From contig DATJBC010000203.1 in NCBI GenBank assembly GCA_035515515.1, positions 1 through 39,939 of the forward strand: a stretch of DNA of 39,939 nt. The letters are read 5' to 3'. Positions 27,218 through 34,176 of the stretch are shown here, piece after piece. The notes beneath the pieces are model-generated. The model worked only from the letters and a program-made list of their open reading frames with translations. It made no database searches and was not told the DNA's origin. Each line of letters begins with the position of its first letter. Position 1 is the first letter of the stretch. The stretch is from DATJBC01 sp035515515 (GTDB taxonomy: Bacteria; Actinomycetota; Acidimicrobiia; Acidimicrobiales; UBA8190). A program made the translations under genes and the position numbers.

Positions 27218-28213
27218 TCAGCGGGTCAGCGTGGGGGCGACCTCGCCGATGAAGCGGCGCAGGGTCTCGTCGGAGGGGTAGTCCCGCAGCCACAGGATGA
27301 ACTCCCGGGCGCCGGCGTCCACGTAGGCCCGGGCCTTCTCGGCCACCTGCTCGACGGTGCCCACCAGGTTGTCGCGCACGTAGTCGTCGGGGTCCTGGCG
27401 CTTCCACAGGTGCCCGCCGTCGGGCGAGTCGCACCACGCCCGCAGGTCCGCCTCGGAGTCGAAGATCCGGCAGTCGGGCCCGTGGGTGCGGGCGATGTCG
27501 CCGAAGGCCCGGCCGGCCTCCTCGCAGTAGCGCTCGAGGAGCTCCGACTTCCGGCGGAACGACTCGATGCCCACCTGCCAGTTGGTGGCGTCGGCGTGGC
27601 GTGCGGCGATGCGCAGGTTCACCTTCTCCCCGCCGCCGCCGATGAGGACGGGGGGGAGCTGCTGGAGGGGTTTGGGGTCGCAGTAGGCGCCGTCCAGGTG
27701 CACGTGGTGTCCGTCGAGGGTGACGGTCTCCTCACGCCACAGGCGCCGGACGGCGGTCACCGTCTCCTCCAGCGCCACCAGGCGCTCCGCGGCGGGCAGG
27801 TACCCGTAGCCGTAGGAGGCGTACTCCTCCTCGTACCACCCCGCCCCCAGGCCGAGGACGAGGCGGCCGCCGGAGTACACGTCGAGGCAGGCGGCCTCCT
27901 TGGCCAGGAGCCCGGCGTTGCGGTACGAGGAGCACGTGACCAGCTGGCCCAGGCCCACCCGGCTCGTGCACTGCGACAGGGCGGCCAGCATGGTGAAGGC
28001 CTCGAAGACGTGCGTCGCCTGGCGGCGCGGGACCGTCTCCACGTGGTCGTAGACCCAGATGTGGTCGTACCCGAGGTCCTCGGCGAGGCGGGCGAGCTCC
28101 ACGGTGCGCGCCCACGCGGCCTCGGCGGTCCAGCCCGCGTACTCGAGCTTCCATCCCTGGGGGACGAAGACCCCGAACCGCAGCGGCGACTCTCCGTTGT
28201 CACGTTCCGGCAC
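27218..28213 (-). CDS. LLM-class, probably F420-dependent oxidoreductase
   Basis: 331 residues from the GTG at 28213 (GAGG about 9 bases upstream). The luciferase-like barrel begins 'LRFGVFVPQGW' and contains 'ARLAEDLGYDHIWVYDHV', 'VGLGQLVTCSSYRNAGLLAKEAACLDVYSGGRLVLGLGAGW' and 'PPVLIGGGGEKVNLRIAARHAD'. These are hallmarks of actinobacterial F420-dependent members rather than FMN luciferases. It would reduce or oxidise an organic substrate using deazaflavin F420. Transcribed leftward and probably on its own. Confidence 0.85.
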   Translation of the reverse strand: MPERDNGESPLRFGVFVPQGWKLEYAGWTAEAAWARTVELARLAEDLGYDHIWVYDHVETVPRRQATHVFEAFTMLAALSQCTSRVGLGQLVTCSSYRNAGLLAKEAACLDVYSGGRLVLGLGAGWYEEEYASYGYGYLPAAERLVALEETVTAVRRLWREETVTLDGHHVHLDGAYCDPKPLQQLPPVLIGGGGEKVNLRIAARHADATNWQVGIESFRRKSELLERYCEEAGRAFGDIARTHGPDCRIFDSEADLRAWCDSPDGGHLWKRQDPDDYVRDNLVGTVEQVAEKARAYVDAGAREFILWLRDYPSDETLRRFIGEVAPTLTR

Positions 28214-28224
28214 GTTGTGCGACC

Positions 28225-28512
28225 TCACTCTGGCTGGGCGGGGCCCGGGGGGCGATGGTGGCGACAGTGTGCCACCGCCCAGGGCGGGGCGCTGGTGGCG
28301 CGGGACGGCGTCGCCCGGCCCTCCGACGTCGCGGTGCCGGGCACACACCGTGCGCACCGGGGCGCGGTGGTGGGTTCCCGTCGTGCCGCACGACCCCGAC
28401 CCGGCCGCACCCCTGCGCCGCGCAGGCGAGCCGTCCACATGCGCTCGTCGCCGGGGAGGGCCGCCCCCGTCGTCGGGTCGTGGGGCGGGGCCGTGGTGGG
28501 GGTCCGGCTCAT
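28225..28512 (-). CDS. Doubtful small ORF overlapping the 55-residue membrane protein gene
   Basis: A 95-codon frame whose ATG overlaps the stop of the upstream small membrane protein (ATGA), the same coupling used by real gene pairs in this window. The product is Arg/Pro/Thr/Ala-rich without recognisable secondary structure or motif, as expected for a chance frame in very GC-rich DNA. If it is not real, 28214-28508 is a 295-bp intergenic stretch with nothing else recognisable. Confidence 0.25.
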   Translation of the reverse strand: MSRTPTTAPPHDPTTGAALPGDERMWTARLRGAGVRPGRGRAARREPTTAPRCARCVPGTATSEGRATPSRATSAPPWAVAHCRHHRPPGPAQPE

Positions 28513-28676
28513 CGCTGGCGCCGTCCCGCCTTGAACGGCACCAGCACCGCCACGACGAACACCACCACCATGAGGGCGATGACGATCCCGTTCGCCGCGC
28601 TGAGCTGGATGAACCCCCAGTGCAGGTCGTGGCCGGGCCGGGAGAGGTCGACCAGGGCACCGAGCATCCCGCCCAT
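28509..28676 (-). CDS. Small single-span membrane protein (55 residues)
   Basis: Reading leftward from the ATG at 28676 (an ATG at 28667 is also possible) gives 55 residues. There is a short polar N-terminus with 'DLSRPGHDLHWGFIQLS', then a strongly hydrophobic helix of about 20 residues rich in Val/Ile/Leu ('IVIALMVVVFVVAVLVPF'), ending in a basic tail 'KAGRRQR'. This positive-inside, single-helix design is unlikely by chance. I have a vague memory of similar 'HWGFIQIS...' small proteins in actinobacteria, not verified. Function unknown. Confidence 0.65.
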   Translation of the reverse strand: MGGMLGALVDLSRPGHDLHWGFIQLSAANGIVIALMVVVFVVAVLVPFKAGRRQR

Positions 28677-28729
28677 CAGGCCGCGCTCGTCATGACAGGA
28701 GCCTCACATGGAGGCGCGGATCGCGGGAA

Positions 28730-28743
28730 GGGACGAACGTCCC
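28730..28743. terminator. Second small hairpin upstream of the 55-residue gene
   Basis: GGGACGAACGTCCC forms a five-base-pair stem with a short loop. It lies between the MMPL terminator hairpin and the next gene and may reinforce termination or act in the leader of the small gene. Confidence 0.25.
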
Positions 28744-28760
28744 GAAAAGCCTCCCGCGTC

Positions 28761-28785
28761 GGGCCCGCCGCTCCGGGGCGGGCCC
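28761..28785 (-). terminator. Terminator hairpin after the MMPL gene
   Basis: Arms GGGCCCGCC and GGCGGGCCC form a perfect 9-bp stem with a 7-base loop, beginning two bases past the MMPL stop codon. A TTTT run follows 12 bases after the hairpin on the transcribed strand, so this is a GC-type terminator with a weak tail. It closes the leftward repeat protein-GT2-MMPL gene set. Confidence 0.55.
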
Positions 28786-28787
28786 GG

Positions 28788-30932
28788 TCAGCGGAACTCG
28801 GGCTCGTCGCCGTCCACGGGGCGCAGCGCGCCCACGATCGCCTCGACGGGGGTGCCGCCCTCGGGAGCGGGCCGGCTGGGCCACCAGAAGCGGGCCTTCA
28901 GGTCGGCCATGATCATGGGCACCAGGATCGTCCGCACCAGGAAGGTGTCGGCCAGGACGCCGATGGCGACGACGATGCCGATCTCCCGCGAGGCCACGAT
29001 GGGGAGGACGGCGAGGACCGAGAAGGTCCCGGCCAGGATGACGCCGGCCGAGGTGAGGACGGCGCCCGTGCTGGCCACGCCGGTGTCCACCCCCGCGATG
29101 GCACCGCGCCGCAGCACCTCCTCGCGCACCCTGGTCAGGAGGAAGATGTTGTAGTCCACGCCCAGGGCCACCAGGAAGACGAAGGTGAGCAGGGGGACGG
29201 TCGGGTCGGTGCCCGGCAGGTGCAGGAGCGGGACCACCACGGCCGAGGCCAGGCCGAGGGCGGCGCCGAAGGTCGCCACCACGGTGACCACCACGAGCAC
29301 CGGCCCGGCGACGGCCCGGAGGAGGAGCCACAGCACGACGAGCACGACCGCCAGGGCGGTGGGCACAACGAGCAGGGTGTCGTGGTGCGACGCCACGGCC
29401 GTGTCGAGGTCCTGGGCGGTCTGGCCCCCGACGAGCACGTGGCCGGGGGCGACCTGGTCCGCCGCGTCGCGCACGCGCCGGATGGCGTCGAAGCCGGTGT
29501 TCCCGTTGGGCGACACCGCCAGGATCAGGTCGAAGCGGGCCATGCCCCCGGCGTGCTCGGCGGGGCCCAGCGCGGCCGTGACGGGGAGCTTCCCCAGGGC
29601 CCGGCGCACGGCGCCGAGGTCGCCGTCGGAGGTGACCACCACGTCCACGGGCGACACCTCGCCGTCGGGGAAGTTCCCCACCAGGACCTTGTAGCCCTCG
29701 ACCGACTGCGCCGAGGCGGGCAACTCGTTCAGCGAGGACACGTTGGTGTTGACGGTGAGGACGGCCACGGCCGCCCCGCCCAGGATCACGAAACCGGCGA
29801 TCCACACCGGACGGTGCCCCCGGCTCACGATGCGCCCCAGGCGCACCCACACCCCGCGCTGCACGAAATCGGGGGCGTGGCGGGGCACGGCCGGCCAGAA
29901 CACCCCCCGCCCCATGACAAGGAGCAGCGCCGGATAGGCGGCGAGGATGACGAAGGCGGCGGCCAGGACGCCCACGATGCCCACGATGCCGAAGCCCGAC
30001 GTGAGGCTGAGCTTGGCCGGCAACAGGCACGCCAGGGTGGCCGCCACGGTGGCCGACGAGGCCACGATGGCCGGTGCCGCCCGGCGCCATGCCACCACCA
30101 TGGCGCGGCGGTGCTCGGGGTGGCGGCGCAGCTCCTCGCGATAGCGGGCGGTCAGCAACAGGGCATAGTCGGTGCCTGCCCCGAACACGATCACCGTGAC
30201 GAGCGCGGTGCTCTGGGCGTTGACGGTGAGCCCGGCACGCGCCAGCCCGTAGATGACCGCCTCGGCGACCGCCTCGGCGATGCCCACGCACGCCAGGGGG
30301 ACGATCCACAGCACCGGGCTGCGGTAGGTGAGCGCCAGCAGCACCATCACGAGCCCCGCGGTGGCCACGAGCAGCAGGGTGTCGGCCCCCGAGAAGGCAC
30401 CCAGGAGGTCCGCCTGGATGGCGGCGGAGCCGCTCACGCGGACCTCGACCCCCCCGGCGCCGTTGCCGAGGACGGCCCGCATGCGGGTCACGGTGCTGAG
30501 CACGGCGTTCTCGTCGCCCAGGACGGGCACCGACACCACCGCCACCTTGCCGTTGGCCGAGCGCACCGGGGCCGACGGCGTGCCGACGGCGCCGTGGAGC
30601 CGGTGCTCGAGCGTGGGGCCCACGTCGCGCACCAGCGCCATGTCGGGCGCCGTCAGGCCGCTCGAGCGGAAGAAGACGACCTCCGCGCTGGGGGCGCGCC
30701 CCGACGGGAAGCTGCTGTCGAGCTCGAGCGCCCGCGTGGAGTCGGCCCCGGCCGGGAGGAACTCAGTGATGCGGCTGGACTCGACCGACGCCAGCTTGGT
30801 GGCGAAGGGGACCGAGGCCGCCACCACCGCCAGCCAGAACACCACGCCGATCCAGCTGGCCAGCCGGCCCGTGACGAGGAGGGCGAGCCTGGCCAGCTGC
30901 CGCTCGAACCGGGCCCGCGCCGTCTCGACCAC
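28788..30932 (-). CDS. MMPL/RND-family exporter
   Basis: 714 residues from a GTG with no clear Shine-Dalgarno. The topology is typical: one N-terminal span (~27-47), a large extracytoplasmic domain, five to six spans, a second span/loop/five-span half. The paired proton-relay motifs 'GAGTDYALLL' and 'ALGVDYNIFLLTRVREE' are present. MMPL proteins in actinobacteria export lipids, glycolipids or peptides. It lies 64 bp after the GT2 gene on the same strand with no terminator seen between, so it may export a product of that locus (inference). Confidence 0.88.
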   Translation of the reverse strand: MVETARARFERQLARLALLVTGRLASWIGVVFWLAVVAASVPFATKLASVESSRITEFLPAGADSTRALELDSSFPSGRAPSAEVVFFRSSGLTAPDMALVRDVGPTLEHRLHGAVGTPSAPVRSANGKVAVVSVPVLGDENAVLSTVTRMRAVLGNGAGGVEVRVSGSAAIQADLLGAFSGADTLLLVATAGLVMVLLALTYRSPVLWIVPLACVGIAEAVAEAVIYGLARAGLTVNAQSTALVTVIVFGAGTDYALLLTARYREELRRHPEHRRAMVVAWRRAAPAIVASSATVAATLACLLPAKLSLTSGFGIVGIVGVLAAAFVILAAYPALLLVMGRGVFWPAVPRHAPDFVQRGVWVRLGRIVSRGHRPVWIAGFVILGGAAVAVLTVNTNVSSLNELPASAQSVEGYKVLVGNFPDGEVSPVDVVVTSDGDLGAVRRALGKLPVTAALGPAEHAGGMARFDLILAVSPNGNTGFDAIRRVRDAADQVAPGHVLVGGQTAQDLDTAVASHHDTLLVVPTALAVVLVVLWLLLRAVAGPVLVVVTVVATFGAALGLASAVVVPLLHLPGTDPTVPLLTFVFLVALGVDYNIFLLTRVREEVLRRGAIAGVDTGVASTGAVLTSAGVILAGTFSVLAVLPIVASREIGIVVAIGVLADTFLVRTILVPMIMADLKARFWWPSRPAPEGGTPVEAIVGALRPVDGDEPEFR

Positions 30933-30996
30933 GGCGTGAGCATTGCATGGCTTCGCATCCCGTCATGAGCGCCGCGGACCCGGGCCCCAGCCCGGC

Positions 30997-32151
30997 TCAC
31001 CCACTCGACGGGGGAGCCCCGGAGGACGCGCGCCGGGCCCGGGCCCGGGCCAAGTCGGCCTTCACCCGGTAGGACGGGTCCTCGGGCGCGTGCAACGACG
31101 CCTGCGCGTAGGCCTCGGCGGCGTCGGCGTACGCACCCAGTCTGAACAGGCAGAGCGCCTTGGCGCTCCACGGAAGCTCCCCCACGATCGGGGCGTCGTA
31201 GGCCGGGGGGTCATCGGCGCGGGCCCAATCGAATTGGACGATCTGCTCGAGCGGGGCCAATGCGGCCTCGTAGGCACGACGCTCCATGAGCTGCTGCGCG
31301 TGCATCAGCAGCAGGAGGCAGTTGTCGGGGAAGGCGGCGAGCGCCTCGGCCAGCAGGTCGGAGACGTCCCCGCCCCGGGAGGCGCGCAGCCTCACCAGGT
31401 CCCCGTACGAAAGGCACGCCAGCCGGTCGATCGGCTGGCCGGCCGGCGCCGCCCGGGCCGTCTCGACCGCGCGGGCGAAGGCGGCTTCGGCCTCCTCGGT
31501 CTCGCCCAGTGCCTCGAGGACCCGGCCCAGATGATTCCAGGCGAACAGGTTCTCGGGCTCGACGGCGAGCTGCCGCCGCAGCAACGGCAGGTTGCGCAGG
31601 TGCTTCCGTGTCTGGTCGCCTTCGTAGCCGAGATGCTGGAGCATGAGGTCGGCCACGCCGATCGGGCGCCCGTCCTCGTCGGCAACCCGCTGGATGGCGG
31701 GCACCACCTTCTCGTGGATGACGCCTTCGAAGCGGATGCGTGGATCGCTGCGCCACAGCCGGAACTCGCGGTACGGCGTCGCCCCCACCCGGGGCCGCAG
31801 CAGCACGCGGAAGGCGACCTCCTCGGCGTCGCCGAGGAGGTCCTCCAGGCCGGACCGGTCGGCGTCCACCAGCCGTTCGTCGGCGTCGACGTAGAGGATC
31901 CACCGTCCCGTGGCCCGTTCCAGCGACACGTTGCGGGCCTCCGCGAAGTCCTCGCGCCAGGGATGGTGGACGAGGCGGGCACCGAACCGGCGGGCGATGT
32001 CGGGTGTGTCGTCGACCGATCCGGTGTCCACGACGACGACCTCGTCGGCGATGCCCGACAGCGATTCCAGGCAGCCGCCCAGGAAGCGGCCTTCGTCCCG
32101 GGTGATGAGGACGGCGGAGAGCAGCGGCGCCCGGCCGGGCGCGACGCTCAC
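30997..32151 (-). CDS. GT2 glycosyltransferase with C-terminal TPR repeats
   Basis: 384 residues from a GTG overlapping the stop of the tandem-repeat protein (GTGA). The GT-A domain opens 'LLSAVLITRDEGRFL', has 'VVDTGSVDDT' (41-49), the metal-binding 'DADE' (89-92) and 'FEGVIHEKV'. Residues ~185-384 are helical TPR-like units ('NLFAWNHLGRVLEALGETEEAEAAFARAVE'). The GT2-plus-TPR layout occurs in protein/peptide glycosyltransferases, including the glycocin S-glycosyltransferases SunS and ThuS, where the TPR part helps hold the peptide. Translational coupling makes the repeat protein the prime acceptor candidate. Confidence 0.85.
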   Translation of the reverse strand: MSVAPGRAPLLSAVLITRDEGRFLGGCLESLSGIADEVVVVDTGSVDDTPDIARRFGARLVHHPWREDFAEARNVSLERATGRWILYVDADERLVDADRSGLEDLLGDAEEVAFRVLLRPRVGATPYREFRLWRSDPRIRFEGVIHEKVVPAIQRVADEDGRPIGVADLMLQHLGYEGDQTRKHLRNLPLLRRQLAVEPENLFAWNHLGRVLEALGETEEAEAAFARAVETARAAPAGQPIDRLACLSYGDLVRLRASRGGDVSDLLAEALAAFPDNCLLLLMHAQQLMERRAYEAALAPLEQIVQFDWARADDPPAYDAPIVGELPWSAKALCLFRLGAYADAAEAYAQASLHAPEDPSYRVKADLARARARRASSGAPPSSG

Positions 32152-32564
32152 CAGGGCCGCAGGTACTTGTTGACCTTGGTCTGGTTCTGCCCGTACTGGT
32201 TGGGCGGCGGGCACGGCTTCTTGGTCTGGTTCTGCCCGTACTGGTTGGGCGGCGGCACCGGGTCGGTCTGGTTCTGCCCGTGCTGGTTGGGCGGCGGGCA
32301 CGGCTTCTTGGTCTGGTTCTGCCCGTACTGGTTGGGCGGAGGCTTCACCGGCTCGGTCTGGTTCTGCCCGTGCTGGTTGGCCGGCGGGCACGGCTTCTTG
32401 GTCTGGTTCTGCCCGTGCTGGGTGCTCGGCCCGGCGTACGCCGCGCCCTCCAGCACGAACGAGCTCACCACCGGGGCGGCGAACGCCAGCGCCGCCATAC
32501 GCTTCAGGAATGCCCGGCGGTCCGCGTGGGGGTCGGATCCCTCGAGGTGCTCGTCACGGTCCAC
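32148..32564 (-). CDS. Tat-exported tandem-repeat protein, NQ(H/Y)GQNQT-proline type
   Basis: 138 residues; the GTG at 32564 has GGGAGG a few bases upstream. Residues 15-44 are a Tat signal: 'DRRAFLKR' (consensus RRxFLK), a hydrophobic core and 'AYA' cleavage site. The mature part (45-138) is six repeats of NQ(H/Y)GQNQT followed by a Pro-rich spacer. The spacers alternate between a basic/Cys form (KKPCPPx: Cys59, 89, 118) and an acidic form (EPVKPPP, DPVPPP). Every repeat contains an N-Q-T sequon (Asn53, 68, 83, 98, 112, 127). It ends 'KVNKYLRPW'. Low complexity and no fold: a likely acceptor for glycosylation. No known family recognised. Confidence 0.78.
   Translation of the reverse strand: MDRDEHLEGSDPHADRRAFLKRMAALAFAAPVVSSFVLEGAAYAGPSTQHGQNQTKKPCPPANQHGQNQTEPVKPPPNQYGQNQTKKPCPPPNQHGQNQTDPVPPPNQYGQNQTKKPCPPPNQYGQNQTKVNKYLRPW
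32178..32420 (-). repeat. Six 42-45-bp tandem coding repeats
   Basis: Each unit encodes NQ(H/Y)GQNQT plus spacer. Two alternating unit types give a higher-order period of about 87-90 bp, suggesting duplication of a two-unit block. The DNA is highly similar between units of the same type. Confidence 0.85.
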
Positions 32565-32611
32565 GGTGGCCTCCCGCTCGGTCAGTGGATGTGCCGTCCC
32601 GGCGCCGGTGA

Positions 32612-32640
32612 AGCATATGGGCTCCGCGCGCACAGCGCAA
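32612..32640 (-). promoter_or_regulatory. Candidate promoter of the tandem-repeat gene
   Basis: On the minus strand TTGCGC (32640-32635) and TATGCT (32617-32612) are separated by 17 bp, about 50 bases upstream of the GTG. This fits a sigma70-type promoter in the 120-bp divergent gap shared with the GT4-like gene. Confidence 0.35.
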
Positions 32641-32684
32641 TCGATAGCGACGCTCCGTGGGGATACCCGGCCCGGGTGCCTGGC

Positions 32685-33896
32685 ATGAACGGGCCGCTGC
32701 TGCTCGTGGCCCCCATCGAGCCGTGCTGGACGGGCAACGGCCTCTCCATGCGCGTGGCCGGCTTCACAGAGAGCGCAGCCCGCCACTGGGAGGTGCGGGT
32801 GGTCGTGGTGCCCGTGGCCGGCCGCCTGCCCCGGCCCTGTCCCGCCACCGTCACCGCCCCCGTGGCCGCCGTGCCCCGGCCCGAGCGCCGCGACCTGGCC
32901 CGGGCGACCGCCGCGCTGGTGGCCGACCCCCGATGGAGGCGGCTCCTGGCCGACGCGGGGACGCTCCCCGAGGCGGCCCGGGCCGCCTCCCCCGCCCTGG
33001 CGGGCGACGTGGTGCGCGCCGGTGGCGTGGCGGCCGGGACCCCCGTGCTGGGCGTCCGGGCGTACCTGGCCCCGCTGGCTGTGTCCGTGGCGGAGCAGCT
33101 GGGGGCGCCGTGGTGCGCGCTCGACCTCGACGACGACGACGAGGAGCTGGCCCGGGCCGAGGGCCGCTCAGCCGACGCTGCCGCCTACCGCCGGCTCGTC
33201 GCCACGTTCGGCCCGCGCCTCGGCGCCCTGAGCCTGGCGGCACCGGCCGACGCCGCCGCCCTGGCCCAACGGCACCACCTGCGCACGGTCACCGTCCCCA
33301 ACGCCGTGCGCGTTCCGGCCACACCCCCGGCGCGCCGGCCCGAACCAGGGATCATGCTCTTCGTCGCCAACCTGACCTACCCCCCCAACGTCGAAGCGGC
33401 GACCGCGCTCGTCGAGGGTGTCCTGCCGGCCCTGGCGTCCCGTGGTGTGCCGCGTCCGCGGGTGTTGCTGGTCGGACCCTATGACCCCGACGGCCCTCTC
33501 CGTGCGCTGCGGGACCGTCCCGATGTCACGGTCACCGGGTTCGTGGACGATCTCCACGACAGCTACGCCCGCGCCGCCCTCGTCGTGGCGCCCATCCAGC
33601 ACGGAAGCGGTACCCGCATCAAGCTGCTCGAAGCCTTCGCGCACCGCGTGCCGGTCGTGACGACCCCGGCGGGGGCGGCGGGCCTGGAGGTGCGCCACGG
33701 CGAGCACCTGCTCCTCGGCGCCACGGCCGGGGAACTGGCCGCGGCCGCAGCCGAGGTCTGCGAATCACCGGCCCTGGGCGCGTCGCTGGCGGCCGCCGCC
33801 TACCGGTTCGTCCGGCGCCACCACGACCTCCCCGTGATGGCCCGGCAGGTGCGTGCGCTCCTCGAGGCCGCCGCCGAGGGGCCCCGGGTCAGCTGA
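32685..33896 (+). CDS. GT4-like glycosyltransferase
   Basis: 403 residues from the ATG at 32685; a GTG at 32676 would add three. The N-terminal half is variable ('LLLVAPIEPCWTGNGLSMRVAGF', nucleotide-sugar acceptor side). The C-terminal GT-B half holds 'FVANLTYPPNVEAA', 'VTVTGFVDDLHDSYARAALVVAPIQHGSGTRIKLLEAFAHRVPVVTT', the EX7E-type donor site of GT4 enzymes. It is divergent from the repeat-protein gene and its last 8 bp overlap tail-to-tail with the PqqD-like gene. The acceptor is unknown; location suggests glycan elongation on the repeat protein or assembly of its glycan (inference). Confidence 0.82.
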   Translation: MNGPLLLVAPIEPCWTGNGLSMRVAGFTESAARHWEVRVVVVPVAGRLPRPCPATVTAPVAAVPRPERRDLARATAALVADPRWRRLLADAGTLPEAARAASPALAGDVVRAGGVAAGTPVLGVRAYLAPLAVSVAEQLGAPWCALDLDDDDEELARAEGRSADAAAYRRLVATFGPRLGALSLAAPADAAALAQRHHLRTVTVPNAVRVPATPPARRPEPGIMLFVANLTYPPNVEAATALVEGVLPALASRGVPRPRVLLVGPYDPDGPLRALRDRPDVTVTGFVDDLHDSYARAALVVAPIQHGSGTRIKLLEAFAHRVPVVTTPAGAAGLEVRHGEHLLLGATAGELAAAAAEVCESPALGASLAAAAYRFVRRHHDLPVMARQVRALLEAAAEGPRVS

Positions 33897-34149
33897 CGAG
33901 CCCCTGAGCGACGAGCGCCGCGATACACGCCGCCGTCTCGGTCTCGGGTGCCTCGTCGAGACCGAAGGTCTCGGCGACGGCGCGGGCGATCTCCGGCGCC
34001 GTGCGCCTCCCGTCGCAGAACTCCAGGATCACGGCCGCCGTCGGGTTGAGGTGGTGGACGCGGTCGGTGGACTCGTCGTAGACGATGACGCCGTCGTCCA
34101 CCTCGTTGACGTCGAGCTCCTCGGACCGTCGTGGCATGAGGGGTGTCAT
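33889..34149 (-). CDS. Stand-alone PqqD-like protein (RiPP recognition element)
   Basis: 86 residues; ATG at 34149, alternative ATG at 34137. The sequence 'DGVIVYDESTDRVHHLNPTAAVILEFCDGRRTAPEIARAVAETFGLD' shows the three-strand plus winged-helix pattern of PqqD/RRE domains, which bind leader peptides and present them to modifying enzymes. No radical SAM enzyme, cyclase or PqqE homologue lies near, only glycosyltransferases. The gene follows the fusion glycosyltransferase by 27 bp on the same strand and overlaps the GT4 gene end by 8 bp. It may deliver a peptide acceptor to one of the glycosyltransferases (inference). Confidence 0.8.
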   Translation of the reverse strand: MTPLMPRRSEELDVNEVDDGVIVYDESTDRVHHLNPTAAVILEFCDGRRTAPEIARAVAETFGLDEAPETETAACIAALVAQGLVS

Positions 34150-34176
34150 GGGCTGAGCGACGATGGGTCCACCGGG

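Noticed and set aside
24679..27252. An 857-codon plus-strand frame over the sulfatase and VOC genes
   Set aside because: Antisense shadow of three well-supported minus-strand genes; no recognisable domain.
28059..30968. A 969-codon plus-strand frame opposite the MMPL gene
   Set aside because: Antisense shadow; the minus strand carries both conserved MMPL Asp-Tyr motifs and membrane spans.
32152..32391. Longer N-terminus for the GT2 protein (frame open to 32391, Gln/Pro/Ala-rich)
   Set aside because: That extension is the out-of-frame reading of the repeat gene; the GTGA overlap at 32151 gives a normal GT2 start.
32178..32420. Regularly spaced direct repeats considered as a CRISPR array
   Set aside because: Units of 42-45 bp have no unique spacers, lie in frame inside a gene with a signal peptide and good ribosome site, and no cas genes are near.
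33889..34149. PqqD-like gene taken as part of PQQ or lasso-peptide synthesis
   Set aside because: No PqqA, PqqE-type radical SAM, B2 protease or asparagine-synthase-like cyclase lies within the window.
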